DNA from: Silene conica
Lineage: Eukaryota; Streptophyta; Magnoliopsida; Caryophyllales; Caryophyllaceae
Direction of reading: 5' to 3'
DNA: 64,000 nucleotides
Assembly (NCBI GenBank): GCA_029255685.2
Contig: CM055315.2
Location: 68,477,681 to 68,541,680, forward strand
In this document: piece by piece, positions 10,850 through 22,668 of the stretch
Layout: the number at the start of each line of letters is the position of its first letter
How positions within the stretch are numbered: position 1 is the stretch's first letter
Notes under the pieces: generated by a model
What the model saw: only the letters and a program-made list of their open reading frames with translations
Told to the model about the DNA's origin: nothing
The model's database searches: none
Position numbers and translations under genes: made by a program

Positions 10850-13800
10850 TCCCCCTTTGAAAGGAATTGCCCGCAATTCCGTAAGCCCATCATCATCGAG
10901 ATATGGTGCAAGATCGCCCACATTGAACGTGGCATGGACGCCATAACCCCCCGGTAGCTCGACCTTATAAACATTATCATTAACTCAACTTACCACCATT
11001 TATGGCCCTTCCGACCGAGGCATAAGCTTATTCTTTCGCTTACTCGGAAACCGCTCCTTCCTCAAATGAACCCATACCAAATCTCCTTCGTTAAACACAC
11101 GCGACTTCTTATTCTTATTGGACTTGCGCTTATAGACCTCATTAATGGTTTCAATCCGGCCACGAATCTGCTGATGCAATTTCAGCATTGATTTTAACTT
11201 CGACTCGGCATCCTTATGAACGAGTTCACCGGAAGGCAAGGAAATCAAATCGAGTGGCAAGTAAGGGTTCACCCCATAGACTACCTCAAAAGGAGAATGG
11301 CCAGTTGCAAAAGTCGGGGATGGATTATAGGCGAATTCAGCGTGAGCAAGTTTCATATCCCAATCCTTTTGGGTCCGGCTAACCAAGCCCCGAAGTAACA
11401 CCCCTAAAGTTCGGTTTGTGACCTCCGTTTGTCCATCCGTCTGAGGATGATGAGACGTACTAAAAAGAAGCTTGGTACCCACCTTACGCCACAAAGTATG
11501 CCAAAAATAACTAAGAAATTTCGAGTCACGATCCGACACAATTGTTCTTGGTATACCATGAAGACGCACAATCTCCTTATAAAATAAATCGGCAATATGA
11601 CTTGCATTATCCGTCTTGTTACAAGCCACGAAATGAGCCATTTTGGAGAACCTATCCACTACCACCATAATGGCGTCCCTCCCCCGTTGTGTACGTGGCA
11701 ACGCTACAATAAAATCCATGGAAATATCTTCCCAAGGTCGAGAAGGAACTGGTAATGGGGTGTAGAGACCGGGTTTGAACGAACTTTTCGACATGACACA
11801 AGTTACACATTTACTCACTACTTTCGTTACATCACCCACCATCTTGGGCCAAAAGAAGTGTTCCTTAAGGACCTCAAGTATCTTAGCTACCCCAAAATGC
11901 CCCGCCAATCCCCCACCGTGAGCCTCCCGAATTAATAGCTCCCGGATAGGGTGCTTAGGAACACAAAGTCGATTGCCTCGAAAAATAAACCCATCCTGTA
12001 AAACATAGTCCCAAACCCGCTGCCACTTTCGCACTCTCTAAATACCTTCCCAAACTCCTGATCCTCAAGGTAATAAGCCTTCAAAGTCTCAAATCCCAAA
12101 AAACGAACATCCAAAGTTGATAACAAAGCATACCTGCGGGATAGGGCGTCGGCCACGATGTTACTGCGACCGTCCTTGTATTTGGAGGAAAAATGAAATG
12201 ATTGCAAGTTCGACCCACTTGGCATGTCGCGGACTCACATTTTGCTGCCCATTAATGTACTTTAGAGATTCGTGATCCGAATGCAACACAAAATGATTCG
12301 GCCGCAAATAATGACTCCAATGCCTCAATGCTTGCACAATAGCGTAAAAATCCTTATCGTAAGCACAATAATTCAATCGGGCTCCTCCCAATTTTTCAGA
12401 AAAGAAAGCAATTGGACGGTTACCTTGAATTAATACGGCCCTGATCCCGACTCCGCTAGCATCACACTCGACTTCGAATGGTTGAGAAAAGTTCGGCAGT
12501 GCCAAAACAGGGGCAGAACCTAATTTTGCCTTGATAGTTTCAAAAGCCTCATGTGCCTCTTTGTTCCATAAAAACGCCCCTTTCTTTAGACAGTTAGTGA
12601 TTGGGCTCGTAATTGCACTAAAGTCCCGAATAAAACGTCTATAAAAAGAAGCGAGCCCGTGAAACGACCGCACTTCGCTCACCGTGGTAGGATTGGGCCA
12701 AGATTGAATAGTCTCAATTTTTGATGGGTCAACGGAAACACCATCTTTCGAAACAACATAGCCCAAGAAAACCACGCTACTAACCAGAAAAAAACATTTT
12801 TCCATTTTACCGAAAAGTTATTGGGCTCGTAAAATCCTGAATTCTTTCCTTAAGTGAAACAGATGCTCTCCCTCGCTTCTACTGTACACCAATATATCGT
12901 CGAGGTAGACAACCACGAACTTCCCCAAACACGGTTTTAACACCTCGTTCATCAACCTCATGAATGTGCGACCAAAAGGCATAACGGTCCACTCGTATAA
13001 CCCATGCTTTGTTTTAAAAGCCGTCTTCCATCCCCTTCACGCATCCTAATTTGGTGGTATCCGCTCCACAAGTCGATTTTTGAAAACACATGAGACCCGT
13101 GTAGTTCGTCCAACATGTCATCAAGCTGGGGCATAGGAAACTGATACTTAACCGTTATGTTATTCACAGTCCGACTATCGACACACATACGCCATGATCC
13201 ATCCTTCTTTGGCACCAATAAAACCGGGACAGCACATGGACTCATGCTTTCACGGACGAATCCCCGGCCCATTAACTCCTCAATCTGCCGCTGTAACTCC
13301 TTGGTTTCCTCTGGGTTGCACCGATAAGCGGCTTTATTGGGTAGTGGAGCGCCTGGAACGAGATCAATCTGATGCTCGATGCCTCGAAATGGCGGTAACC
13401 CAGGAGGTAAATTATCGGGAAACACATCCCCAAATTCCTCCAATAGCTCGACAAAGGGGTTGCTCAAGACCGTGCCCTCCCTGGTTTCGCCCTCACTGTT
13501 GGACACGAGCAAATACACCACTTCCCCTTGTTTTAGTACATGCTCAATTTCTCGCTCGTTAATCTGCAGAGTATGGTTCGGATTTTTCTTTGACTTAGTA
13601 CTCATGGAATGAATTGCTTGCGAAGACATGGGCTTTAAAATAAGTTTCTTACCCTGGGCCCTTAGTTCATATTCATTGCTTCTACCTCTATGGACCGCAT
13701 CTTGGTCAAATTGCCAAGGTTGGCCTAGTAAGATGTGACACGCATCCATCAAAATCACGTCACATAACACTTCGTCCTCATAAGAGCCCATTGCCAATCC

Positions 13801-15004
13801 CACTCGTACTTGGCGGTCCACCTAAATACTATTCCCATCATTAAGCCAATGGAGAGGATACGGCTTAAGGTGAGCCGTGCGTGGTAACCAAGCCCCCAAC
13901 TTAGACACCATCTCACTTGAGGCTACGTTCGTACAACTACCCCCGTCAATAATCACACTACACCATTTATCCCCAACCCGACACTTGGTATGAAATAGTT
14001 GAGTTCGTTGTTCCGGGACAGTGGGTATGGTCGTGGTTTGCAATGCTCTAAGAACCAAGGCTGTGTCATAAATAGGTGCCTCATATCCCTCGACTTCTTC
14101 CTCCTCAATACCTTCGTAAAAAACAAAGATATCACCCAAACGCTCCTCCTCCTTACGCACCTCCTCGCGACACTCATCAGCCTCCCGTAAGGTCACAATT
14201 CTCTTATTAGGGAACGAACTCTGGTAATGCCCGAAACCCTCGCATTTAAAACACCGGACTTTCGAGAGAGGGGTTTTTTTGGTTGTGGCAGGCGTCCTAG
14301 GGCTGGACATGCTGTCGGCGGTAGGGTTTTTCACTAGGCTGCTGGAAGAGGCAGGGGAATTAAAGTTCGATGGTGACTCGGATTTGGACCAAGTTTTGGA
14401 CTTCCCGTATTCGGTATTCGACCTGCCCCCATATTTCGTTTTCCCCTGAGACTCAAGTTTCAAGCAAAGCCCACATAAAGTGTCGAAATCAGCATATGGG
14501 TACATTTCTACGACACTAGCAATATTGAAATTCAAACCCCGTAAAAACCTCGCCATTTTCTGTTCCTCAATTTCATCCAGTTCCCCCCATTAAACACAAG
14601 TTTTCAAATTCATTAATATATTCCCCGACACTCAATTTTCCTTGCTTTAACTCGACAATTTTACGATAAGTAGCTAGCCGCTAATTTGGTGGGACATACC
14701 TACTTCGTAGTTTGCCTTTCAACACCTCCCATGAAGTGATCTTCTCCTTTCCAGCCCGCGCGTGTTTGGCCTTCAACCCTTCAAACCAAAGCGAGGCTCC
14801 CTTTCCCAGCTTCAAGATGACGAATTTGCACCTTCGTTCATCGCTGAGATCCTTGAAGTCGAGCATTCGTTCGATCTTTCGTTCCCAATCCAGGTACTCC
14901 TCTGGATTAGCACCCCCAACAAACTCTGGAAGTTCGTTCAGCTTGAACTCCTCCTGTTTTACCTTGCCCCCGGTTCGGCTACCGGTAGGTCTGTTTCGAA
15001 GCAA
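10850..15004 (-). pseudogene. Ty3 gag-pol, multiply broken
   Basis: Domains in order: gag (15004-14681 onward), zinc knuckle CFKCEGFGHYQSSF (last Cys replaced by Phe), protease with IDGGSCTNVAS, reverse transcriptase with KIDLWSGYHQIR and YLDDILVYS, RNase H (CDASGVGI, but YDKDFYA where DKE is usual), integrase with HHCC finger and D-D-E (SMDFIV, VSDRDSKF, GQTEVTN). Lesions: in-frame stops near 14681, 13819, 12818 and two near 10990-11002; frameshifts near 14590, 13040, 12205 and 12040; and an in-frame loss of the residues usually found after MPFG near 12965. No functional polyprotein can be made. Confidence 0.9.
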
Positions 15005-15168
15005 GTTTTGGAGTTTGTCATAAAACTCCTCGTCAAACTGTTCGTCGGCATGTCTTGCTGTTTGATTGTGTTTTGTTTTTTTTTTTTGTTTTTTTTAAGA
15101 ACCGAAACCGAAACTAAGGATCGTCTCGATTAATGGAAAATCAAGAGCTGAAGCTATGATACCACTTA

Positions 15169-15748
15169 TGATACGAATTAAAAGTGCGGAAGCGATATTT
15201 GACGAGTTAGACCTATAACTCGGCAATGGTAACGAACTCAAGACCTATTGAGACCGTAAGAATTACTATTCAACAAACGATCGAATAATAACGGATTTTA
15301 GTAAGCAAAAGCAAACTGTTTTCTTTGATTAAACTTGATAATGAAAAGTACAACTTAGCATAGACTATAAATAGCCTAGCCTTACGACCGTTTTGGTAAC
15401 AATAAAGCCACCATTAACTAGTGAATTAAAGCTAATGAAGACCATTAATCATGGACATTCATGACCCCTAAATGCAGAATTCAAAGAGGAAATAAAGACT
15501 ACTAAATAGGATAATAATATCCTTTTATTGCCTGAGACAAATAATCTAGTAAACCAAGATATGCATGCTTGATCCTTCAACTGGCACCATTATTGGACAA
15601 TAGACTTACGCAACGGTCTTTCGAAAATGAAATCCACGGCCCAATACCAAGGCCCAAATAAGCCTCGAATCCCATCGTAGCTTCGAATCCGCCTGTGAGC
15701 AAGAGAGTGACGTCCTTAGCATGATCAGTGATATCGATACCCGTAGCA
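15169..15748 (-). repeat. 5' LTR of the Ty3 element (580 bp)
   Basis: Same length as the 3' LTR. The outermost bases read TGCTACGGG in element orientation instead of TGATACGGG. The minus-strand primer-binding site begins just left of 15169. Confidence 0.95.
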
Positions 15749-15814
15749 CGTATTACTATTTGAATGTTATCAAAATTTACTTCCAAAGTATCTTTTTCGC
15801 TACTCTCCCATGTT

Positions 15815-15817
<3 letters not shown>

Positions 15818-15849
<32 letters not shown>

Positions 15850-15933
15850 TAGTAATTAGTAATAAAAAAAATAAAATCATAAATATATATAAAATAATAT
15901 TAATAATAATAATAAATAATAACAAAAGTAGTA

Positions 15934-15970
<37 letters not shown>
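15818..15970. repeat. (AAT)n microsatellites
   Basis: AAT/ATA tracts at about 15818-15849 and 15936-15970, separated by AT-rich sequence, immediately right of the Ty3 insertion site. Confidence 0.9.
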
Positions 15971-15973
<3 letters not shown>

Positions 15974-18580
15974 TGTCAACAAAATGAATCATTTTCCAGA
16001 TCATAGGCATGACCTGGAAATGAGACACCTCCATATAGCGTTGCATTAGCCATAAAAGGAGTGAAAGGTAACTTACAAGTTACAACCGGTTTTGAAATAA
16101 AGCCCATTCATGTATGCAAAACCAACCGGGTGAAACCCAGTTGGCCCTGACTGGAGAGTCCTCAGGAATTCATACCTCAACCGCCTCAGAAATTATTTTT
16201 TCCCCTTAAATTATGATCATAATTTGTTTTTAATAAATTCGAGTCCTTGAATGACGAATCCAAGGACTCTATTGGGGTAAACAAAAAATCTTGATAACTA
16301 TACGATGTGACCTTAGAAGGAGGATCAACAATCGTCAATTCCTGTTCCTCTTGTTAAAAGGATTTTCTTCAATATTTTTGATAGATGTCTGGACAGCAGC
16401 ACATTTCTTTGGTGCCATACTCCTAAATATTTGAATAAGATGCTTAGAGAATAAGTTGATTTAGCAATTTTCGATTAAATTGTACTAAATTGATACGTAG
16501 AAGAAAAGTATGAATTTGATATTTTGCAGGATTTCATAAGAAAGAGACTAAAAGGAGAAAGAATTGGTAGAAGAATTTCAGTCGGAAACAAACACAGGCT
16601 AACCTCCTATTTATAAGGAGAAGGTCAGTTGAATGGGTAAAAACCTAGGGAAAGAAAAACCCTAGGACTAGATCCATGAACTAAACCTGACATCATAAAA
16701 AAAAACTAGCCGTTATTACATTTAATGTCAGACAACGGTCAACAGATTTTAACGGATAGTCTACCACAATGAATCCTTTTTGCAATTTTATTTATGAGCA
16801 GGTTGACATATTATTCCTGGCCTGGTCAGACATGAATAAACTGTCAAGGGACAATTGTTGGGCCTGGATTAGTCTGGTCAAATTAATATCTATCCCGCCT
16901 AACACATGCAATCTAGGTAGGTTATAGTCTGGACAAATCCATACATTTGGATCACATAAGAGAACATTCATTGATAGAAGAGGCTTATTCCTGTCAGGAT
17001 AGGAGTCAAGAGCTGAGCAGAATAATGCGAAATTGTCCCCAACTCACCTACTCTGATCAGCGAAGCAGTAATCATGAAAAGAGAAGATTTTAGCTCCTAC
17101 TTTTGAGGAAGACTAAGTCAAAAACCCTAACAACATCTGAGGTCGTGTGATTATTAGGTTGCAGAGAGATACGTGGTATCGACATTTATCGATAATGATT
17201 GATTGTCTATAAAGTTTGACATTATCGTCATATGATGGTGTTGATCAGTTGATTGCTTAAGGTCATATCTTTAGGGAATTTCGTCTTAATTAATTATTTA
17301 GTCAATGGTATAGGATACGGATTGATTAATACTTTGAAATTAATGATTTTGTTAGACATATATTATTGTTATGAGATTACAATAATATTTTGTCAAAGTG
17401 ATAAAATTGTTTTATTACTTAGTTTTATTTAATTGTTTACGAAACAATTAAATTGGGAATGAATACGGTCGATCATAATTACAAATAGTTGTAATAAAAT
17501 TATGATATCACATTTTTATAAGATACTAATTATGAATTACTAGTGGAATTATTTAAATGTTATGAATTTGTGAATTATGAATTTTAAAGAATTAAAATTA
17601 CATAAATAACAAATAATTGTCTCATGCGCTATGTGACATGTTACAATTTTACACAATTGACAAAAATAAAATGGAGTCAATTTTATGTTATGTGGACCGT
17701 GTAACAGGAGCAAGTGGATGATTAATTATATTATTTTTATCTGTGTAAGCATGCAACTTACACTTGTTCAAAAAAAATTATATCATGGATTGACCAAAAA
17801 GAGGAAGAGCGTGCATAGGCCTTTTGTTGTGCATATGGCCGACTCATTTGATGAGTAATAAGAGGATTCTTCTTATTATTCATTCATATTATTATTCATT
17901 GTTTCCCCATCTCTCTAAAAATAGTTTTTAGAGAATACAAAATTATCTCATAAAATTAATAATATTCAGGTAATATTATTGTTTCTAGGTTACTTAATTA
18001 CAATTTCTAGTAACAAATTGTTTTTAGCTTCTGAGACGGGTCCTTGATACGTTCCTTTTGGAGACGATTTTGTTTAAGATCGTTATAAGGGTATTTCGGT
18101 TTATACAAGACTCGATTAGTAGGAGACTAATCGAGGATAAACCTTCTAAAACAAATACAAGGGTTTTTCTTCATTCTTATGTAATCGTTATGCATGCATA
18201 AGATCAAATTAAGTTTTATGACTAAACTTAAATAATTAAATTCAAATGAAGTATGAGTTCCTAATCTGAAATTCGATTTTTATCACTATATTGTGACCGT
18301 CTTTATTATCTATCAGATTCTGACTCTTGTGGTATTTCTTACTGTGATGATCCATGTAATGGTGAGCATATTCTCAGGTGCGACCTTGTTGATGCATGCT
18401 AGCTTGGGGAGGGGATCTCACTCAGTCACGAGTGTCATAGTTGTTTGTTAGCTTCCGCAGACAGTCTTTTTTGTTCTGGTTGTATTAGACATTATATTTT
18501 TATATGTTATCTGTTTTGTAATAAAGGTTACAACATTGTTATTTGATAGTATACCTCAGGAAACTGAGATGGTAATACTT
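15971..18580. other. gene-poor region, probable retroelement relics
   Basis: No recognisable coding domain. The stretch 17100-18280 is AT-rich and reads like a retrotransposon LTR or leader, but neither ends nor a target duplication could be found. 16335-16620 holds a promoter-like arrangement listed separately. Confidence 0.35.
16335..16617 (-). promoter_or_regulatory. TATA-like box with short downstream ATG frame
   Basis: On the minus strand CCTTATAAATA (16617-16608) lies about 190 bases upstream of an ATG (16418-16416). That ATG opens a 27-codon frame (MAPKKCAAVQTS...) ending in TGA at 16337-16335. It could be the leader of a dead retroelement or of a lost gene. The evidence is only the layout. 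Confidence 0.25.
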
Positions 18581-18631
18581 TCATAGTTTGATGGTCCTTC
18601 TTAAATAAAGTCATTGGATTATGAGGGTGTG

Positions 18632-18943
18632 TTACATAGAATTTCCCATAAAACCACATTCACCTGTGGAAACTGCATGGTAGTCCTTGAACATTTCTGT
18701 ACTAGAGCATATGTGTTTGGTTGCTCCAGTATCAACGACCCATTCAGACAGATTGCTTACCAGATTAACTTCAGATACGACCGAAGCAATGATATCGTCA
18801 GATTCAACTACATGAGCATGAGATTTGTCGGATTTGTTGCGCTTACCATTTGGAGAGAAATCTTCTAGACAGAATCTTGAAGAATGACCAGGCTTACCAT
18901 AGGTATAACACTCCAAATCGTTTGTCATTAATGCTACCACCAT
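18632..18943 (-). pseudogene. copia gag/protease fragment
   Basis: About 100 residues. A damaged zinc knuckle (CYTYGKPGHSSRFC, second Cys replaced by Tyr) is followed by the copia protease site WVVDTGATKHIC. The frame then loses similarity. No LTR or other pol domain was found on either side, so this is an isolated relic. Confidence 0.75.
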
Positions 18944-19319
18944 CGATGAACATATAATGCGTCCATCGTATTAAATCATAGATACATCTAACCACTCAAC
19001 TTGCTGCAATCATCTTCAGTACCACACGAAATAACCCTTCAAACCACTACTCTTACCCTTTAAATAACACATGAAACGATCCAAAATCCAAAGCCACACT
19101 TACTAACCTATCATGAAATTAACCAGTAAATGTGATGCAATCATCTTTATTCCCACCTTAAACAACCATCTAACTCATCATTGGCACTATTCTCCTAGCT
19201 TCCAATACATACCTAAAATATTAAAGTCACCTCTCATTCACGAAACACCCAAATTTATCCCACAAAGTTAGTCCTTCCTTCAGAAACGTAACTTCTACCA
19301 TAAAAAAAATGTATCCCTG

Positions 19320-20400
19320 AAATCCTCAGCCTGCCGACATTTACTTGTATTACTAAAATTACACTCTTCAGCATCAGAGAATAACTGTACTCCCAAGACA
19401 CTTACCTTCTCTCTCAAGGCCTATCTACTCCTACTCATAACAAAATAGACACATTTAATGTAAAATCAACTCTTACCCTATAATAATCAAAGTTGAGTAT
19501 ATACATGTTACCTCAGAGGTTTTTAACCTATTTTCATAACATCTACGTGTCTGTTATTTTCACAAAATAAAATTTTGAAATAAAATTTATCTACCTACTT
19601 TCTCAGTTGTTCTAATCATTGCAATCGTACAAATATATCATTTTTCCACACCATTTAAGTATTCGTCGTACCTTTTTCAACTAACTACCCAACACCAACA
19701 GAATCAACCATATCTCTGAACAACCCTGATTTGTAGTCATTTTCTTGTACAATTCAAATCACACGATCTTAAACGTTAGAGAGTAACTCTATCCATGAAG
19801 ATGTACCTACTCCCTTGAGACCTATATATCTCTATCCCTAAAACAATCGACACATCCAATGTAAAATCGAACCCTACCCTATAAGACAATGACCCACTGT
19901 AAAGAAAAAGTTGAAAATATGGAGGAGAAAAAAGGAATATGGACTATAATAAACTATAATTTAATACTAATTTAAAAATAATTTTGATCTTTTTACGGCT
20001 TACTTTTTCCGTCTCCGAAACACCTTTTATTTGTCATTACTTTGTTTTTTTATGAATACCTTATAATACCCACACACATTTCATCTTATCACCACAATAA
20101 TTCTGCTTAACTCACCTATTACATCATTGTGTTCTTTATTATTTAATTTGTATTTATATTTATACCCCGTAAATCGTAATTTGATAATCCAACTAACCAA
20201 CTGGATCATCCGAATTGTTAAGAGTATCCCTGAACAACCCCGACCTATTTGCTTGTACTACTCAAATCACTCTTAAACGTCGGAGAGTAACCCTACCCCT
20301 AAAGACACCTACCTCCTCTCTCAAAACGTATCTACTCCGACCCCCGTAAAAAAATAGTCACTTTATCACCCAATGTCACATCAGTAAAGAATAAGGTGAA
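19320..20400. repeat. three diverged copies of a 400-500-bp unit
   Basis: Blocks with the order (A)CTTGTA(T/C)(T/A)A(C/T)T..AAATCAC, GAGAGTAAC(C/T)CTA, TCTCTCAA..CTATCTACTC and CCCTAAAACA...ACAT(C/T)..ATGTAAAAT recur near 19340-19500, 19730-19890 and 20240-20380. Non-coding, heavily mutated; identity of the parent repeat unknown. Nothing else seen in 18960-20850. Confidence 0.45.
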
Positions 20401-20857
20401 AATATGTCGAAAAAAATATTTTGTTGTTTATAAAATACATTTCAATACTCATTTAAAACACATGTCAGCCACACAATTATTCCACTTGACCTATCTACAT
20501 CATTGTGGTCTTTAATATTCATTTGATAGTCCTTAAATCGACATTTGATATTTTTTGGATTTCTCTAAACCATAATATATTTGACATTTATCTTATTTCC
20601 TTTTTACTTAATTAAAGAAATTATCTCAATTTTTTCGCATAATTAAGTACGAAAGTGTATAATATTCACTTAAATAGTAGTGTTACTCTTGTACCAATAA
20701 AATAGTAGTGTTGCTATTAATTTGGTTGAACGTGTGATTGATGGCAAACGTTTCTTTTAGGTAGGAATTTGTATATAGTTAAATACTTAACTATTTTCAT
20801 TTTAGTTCCACACATTCTGAATCCTGGCATAGGTATTCATTTTAAATTTGAAGAGTC

Positions 20858-21295
20858 TTTTTTTTTCTTTTTTTTTTTTTGACAGCAGTAAAAGAGAAAC
20901 GCTTAACTAGCAGACATTGCATTTTTTGCCAGGCCATGAGCCACCTGGTTTAAATGCCTAGGGATAAAACTAAAACTTAAACAATGAAAATTAAGACACA
21001 GAGCTTCAATATCTTCAACAATCCCCTTGATCGAATGGTAGTGTTTCGCCACTCCAAGGATCTGCAAAAGGCTCTGAAGACAATCCGACAGAACATCGGC
21101 GTGATTAATGCCACTCAACAGAGCCCATTTAAGCACTCGTCTGATGGCCCACGTCTCAGCTTGAATAACTGACTCAGCAAGAAACGCTTCCCCACACTTA
21201 GCTATCACCCCCCCTCCTGGATCATACACCACCCAACCTGCAGAAGCTGAAAGGTTTTCCCTCCAAGCAATATGAAAACGATAAGAACATAATGC
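20858..21295 (-). pseudogene. L1-type LINE 3' end with RNase H domain
   Basis: The minus-strand frame 21232-20903 encodes the RNase H domain found at the C-terminus of plant L1-type LINEs: AETWAIRRVLKWAL, VLSDCLQSL and LNQVAHGLAKNA. Similarity continues upstream to about 21290 (AGWVVYDPGGGVI). A T-rich tract at 20858-20881 is the poly-A tail on the minus strand. The reverse transcriptase is absent, so the copy is 5'-truncated or deleted. Confidence 0.8.
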
Positions 21296-21419
21296 ATAAC
21301 GAAAGGTAACATATTTGTCTCATATCCCTATGTGGGACTATATTTGACCCATTGTAATGTTAAGACAAAGACAAACTGAGTTAGTTATTTCTTCCGTTTT
21401 CCCAATTACTTTTTAATAG

Positions 21420-21850
21420 AAACGTTAAATAAAATTAATAAACTCAAATAGTAAATAAATAAATACTAAAGAATAATATTCTAAATCTAATAGGAAAATT
21501 GTAAATAATCACTTATTTTATAATTCATTTCCCATTTTCATTTTTAATAAACATGTTGAATAAAGTTAATAACATTAAATAGTAAGTATACAAATCTTAA
21601 AGAATAATAATGTTCAGGATCTAATAGGAAAATTGTAAATAATTAATTATTTTTTATTTTTCTAATTCTAACAGAGAAATTGTAAATAATTTATTATTTT
21701 CTTATTTTCTAAATCCAATAGGAAAATTATAAATAAATTATTTTTTAATCATCTATTTTCTAATTTTCTAATTCTAATAGAAAAATTGTAAATAATTTAT
21801 TATTTTCTAATTTTAATAGAAAAATTACAAATAAATTATTATTTATAAAT
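21420..21850. repeat. degenerate AT-rich tandem repeat
   Basis: Words such as TAATAGGAAAATTGTAAATAA and TTATTATTTTCTAATTTTCT recur at least five times with spacing of roughly 60-100 bp. Non-coding. Confidence 0.6.
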
Positions 21851-21937
21851 ATAGTGTTTTGTAAAAGTTGGAAACTACTACGTCGCTAAAAAAAAGCCTT
21901 ATTAAATTATATAATATTGAATATTGATTCTATTGTT

Positions 21938-22250
21938 CAGACCCACTCAACATTCACCTCAAACTTTATACATTATCCCTCAGACTCACCTCAAACTCTA
22001 CTTTTCCACCACACTTTTTTTATCGGATTTTAGATAAAAAGTAAAATAATAATACATTTAACACATGATAGTCATTTATTGGTTGTGATTATAAAACGAT
22101 GGGTCAAACTTTTGTAAAGTTTTAAGTTGAGTCTTGGATTTTCAAAACTCTACTTAAAACTTTGTCAGGACTTAAATAAATTATTGGGAGTCGAGTCTTG
22201 TCTCAAGACTCATTTGTGTATTCTCAAGACTCACCTAATTTTACCTTTAT
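21938..22250. mobile_element. fragment related to the Harbinger element at 27688
   Basis: TTCAGAC..ACTC, CTTTATACATTATCC(C/G)TCAGACTC and GAGTCTTG(G/T)..TC(C/A)AGACTC blocks match, in reverse orientation, the element at 27688-28439. No clean ends or target duplication were found. Confidence 0.5.
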
Positions 22251-22668
22251 ACCGAGTAACAAAATTGTAACATCCCAATATTTCGGGACTTGGAAGATTA
22301 ATGATTTTAAGTTCAAGTTCGAGAATTAATTTATATTTCGTAATTTTTGGAATTTCTTCTAAATAACTAATTAATTTATGTGATAATATTTTAAAGGATT
22401 TAAGATAAGGTTTCATTTAATTTCATAATTTACGTCTTAACAATTTAATTTCATAGTCCGGAAATATTTATATCATCTTAAGTTTATAGTTACCTTAAGT
22501 CGGTGTTTTTAGTTTAAACCGTGTTAAAACTTGTCTTATGGGCCTAACTTGTTAATGGACCCATTTCCCCTCTTTTTCCTCACAAAACCCTAACTCCACC
22601 ACCTTCTACCTCCCTCCTCCAATTCATTTTTCAGATTTGCAAACAACAACAAACACCATTTTTATAAA

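Larger units (their letters stand above)
10265..15748 (-). mobile_element. complete Ty3-type LTR retrotransposon, 5484 bp, coding decayed
   Basis: Two 580-bp LTRs bound the element, and CGTAT repeats on both sides (10260-10264, 15749-15753). On the minus strand the primer-binding site TGGTATCATAGC (one mismatch to the initiator-tRNA-Met complement) follows the 5' LTR by a few bases. A purine tract (AAAGGGGGAGGAGA) precedes the 3' LTR. The order gag, protease, RT, RNase H, integrase defines Ty3. I see no chromodomain before the purine tract. Coding lesions are listed under the gag-pol entry. Confidence 0.95.

Noticed and set aside
13194..13612. Plus-strand frames over the Ty3 pol region
   Set aside because: These are antisense shadows of gag-pol; the minus strand carries the recognisable domains.
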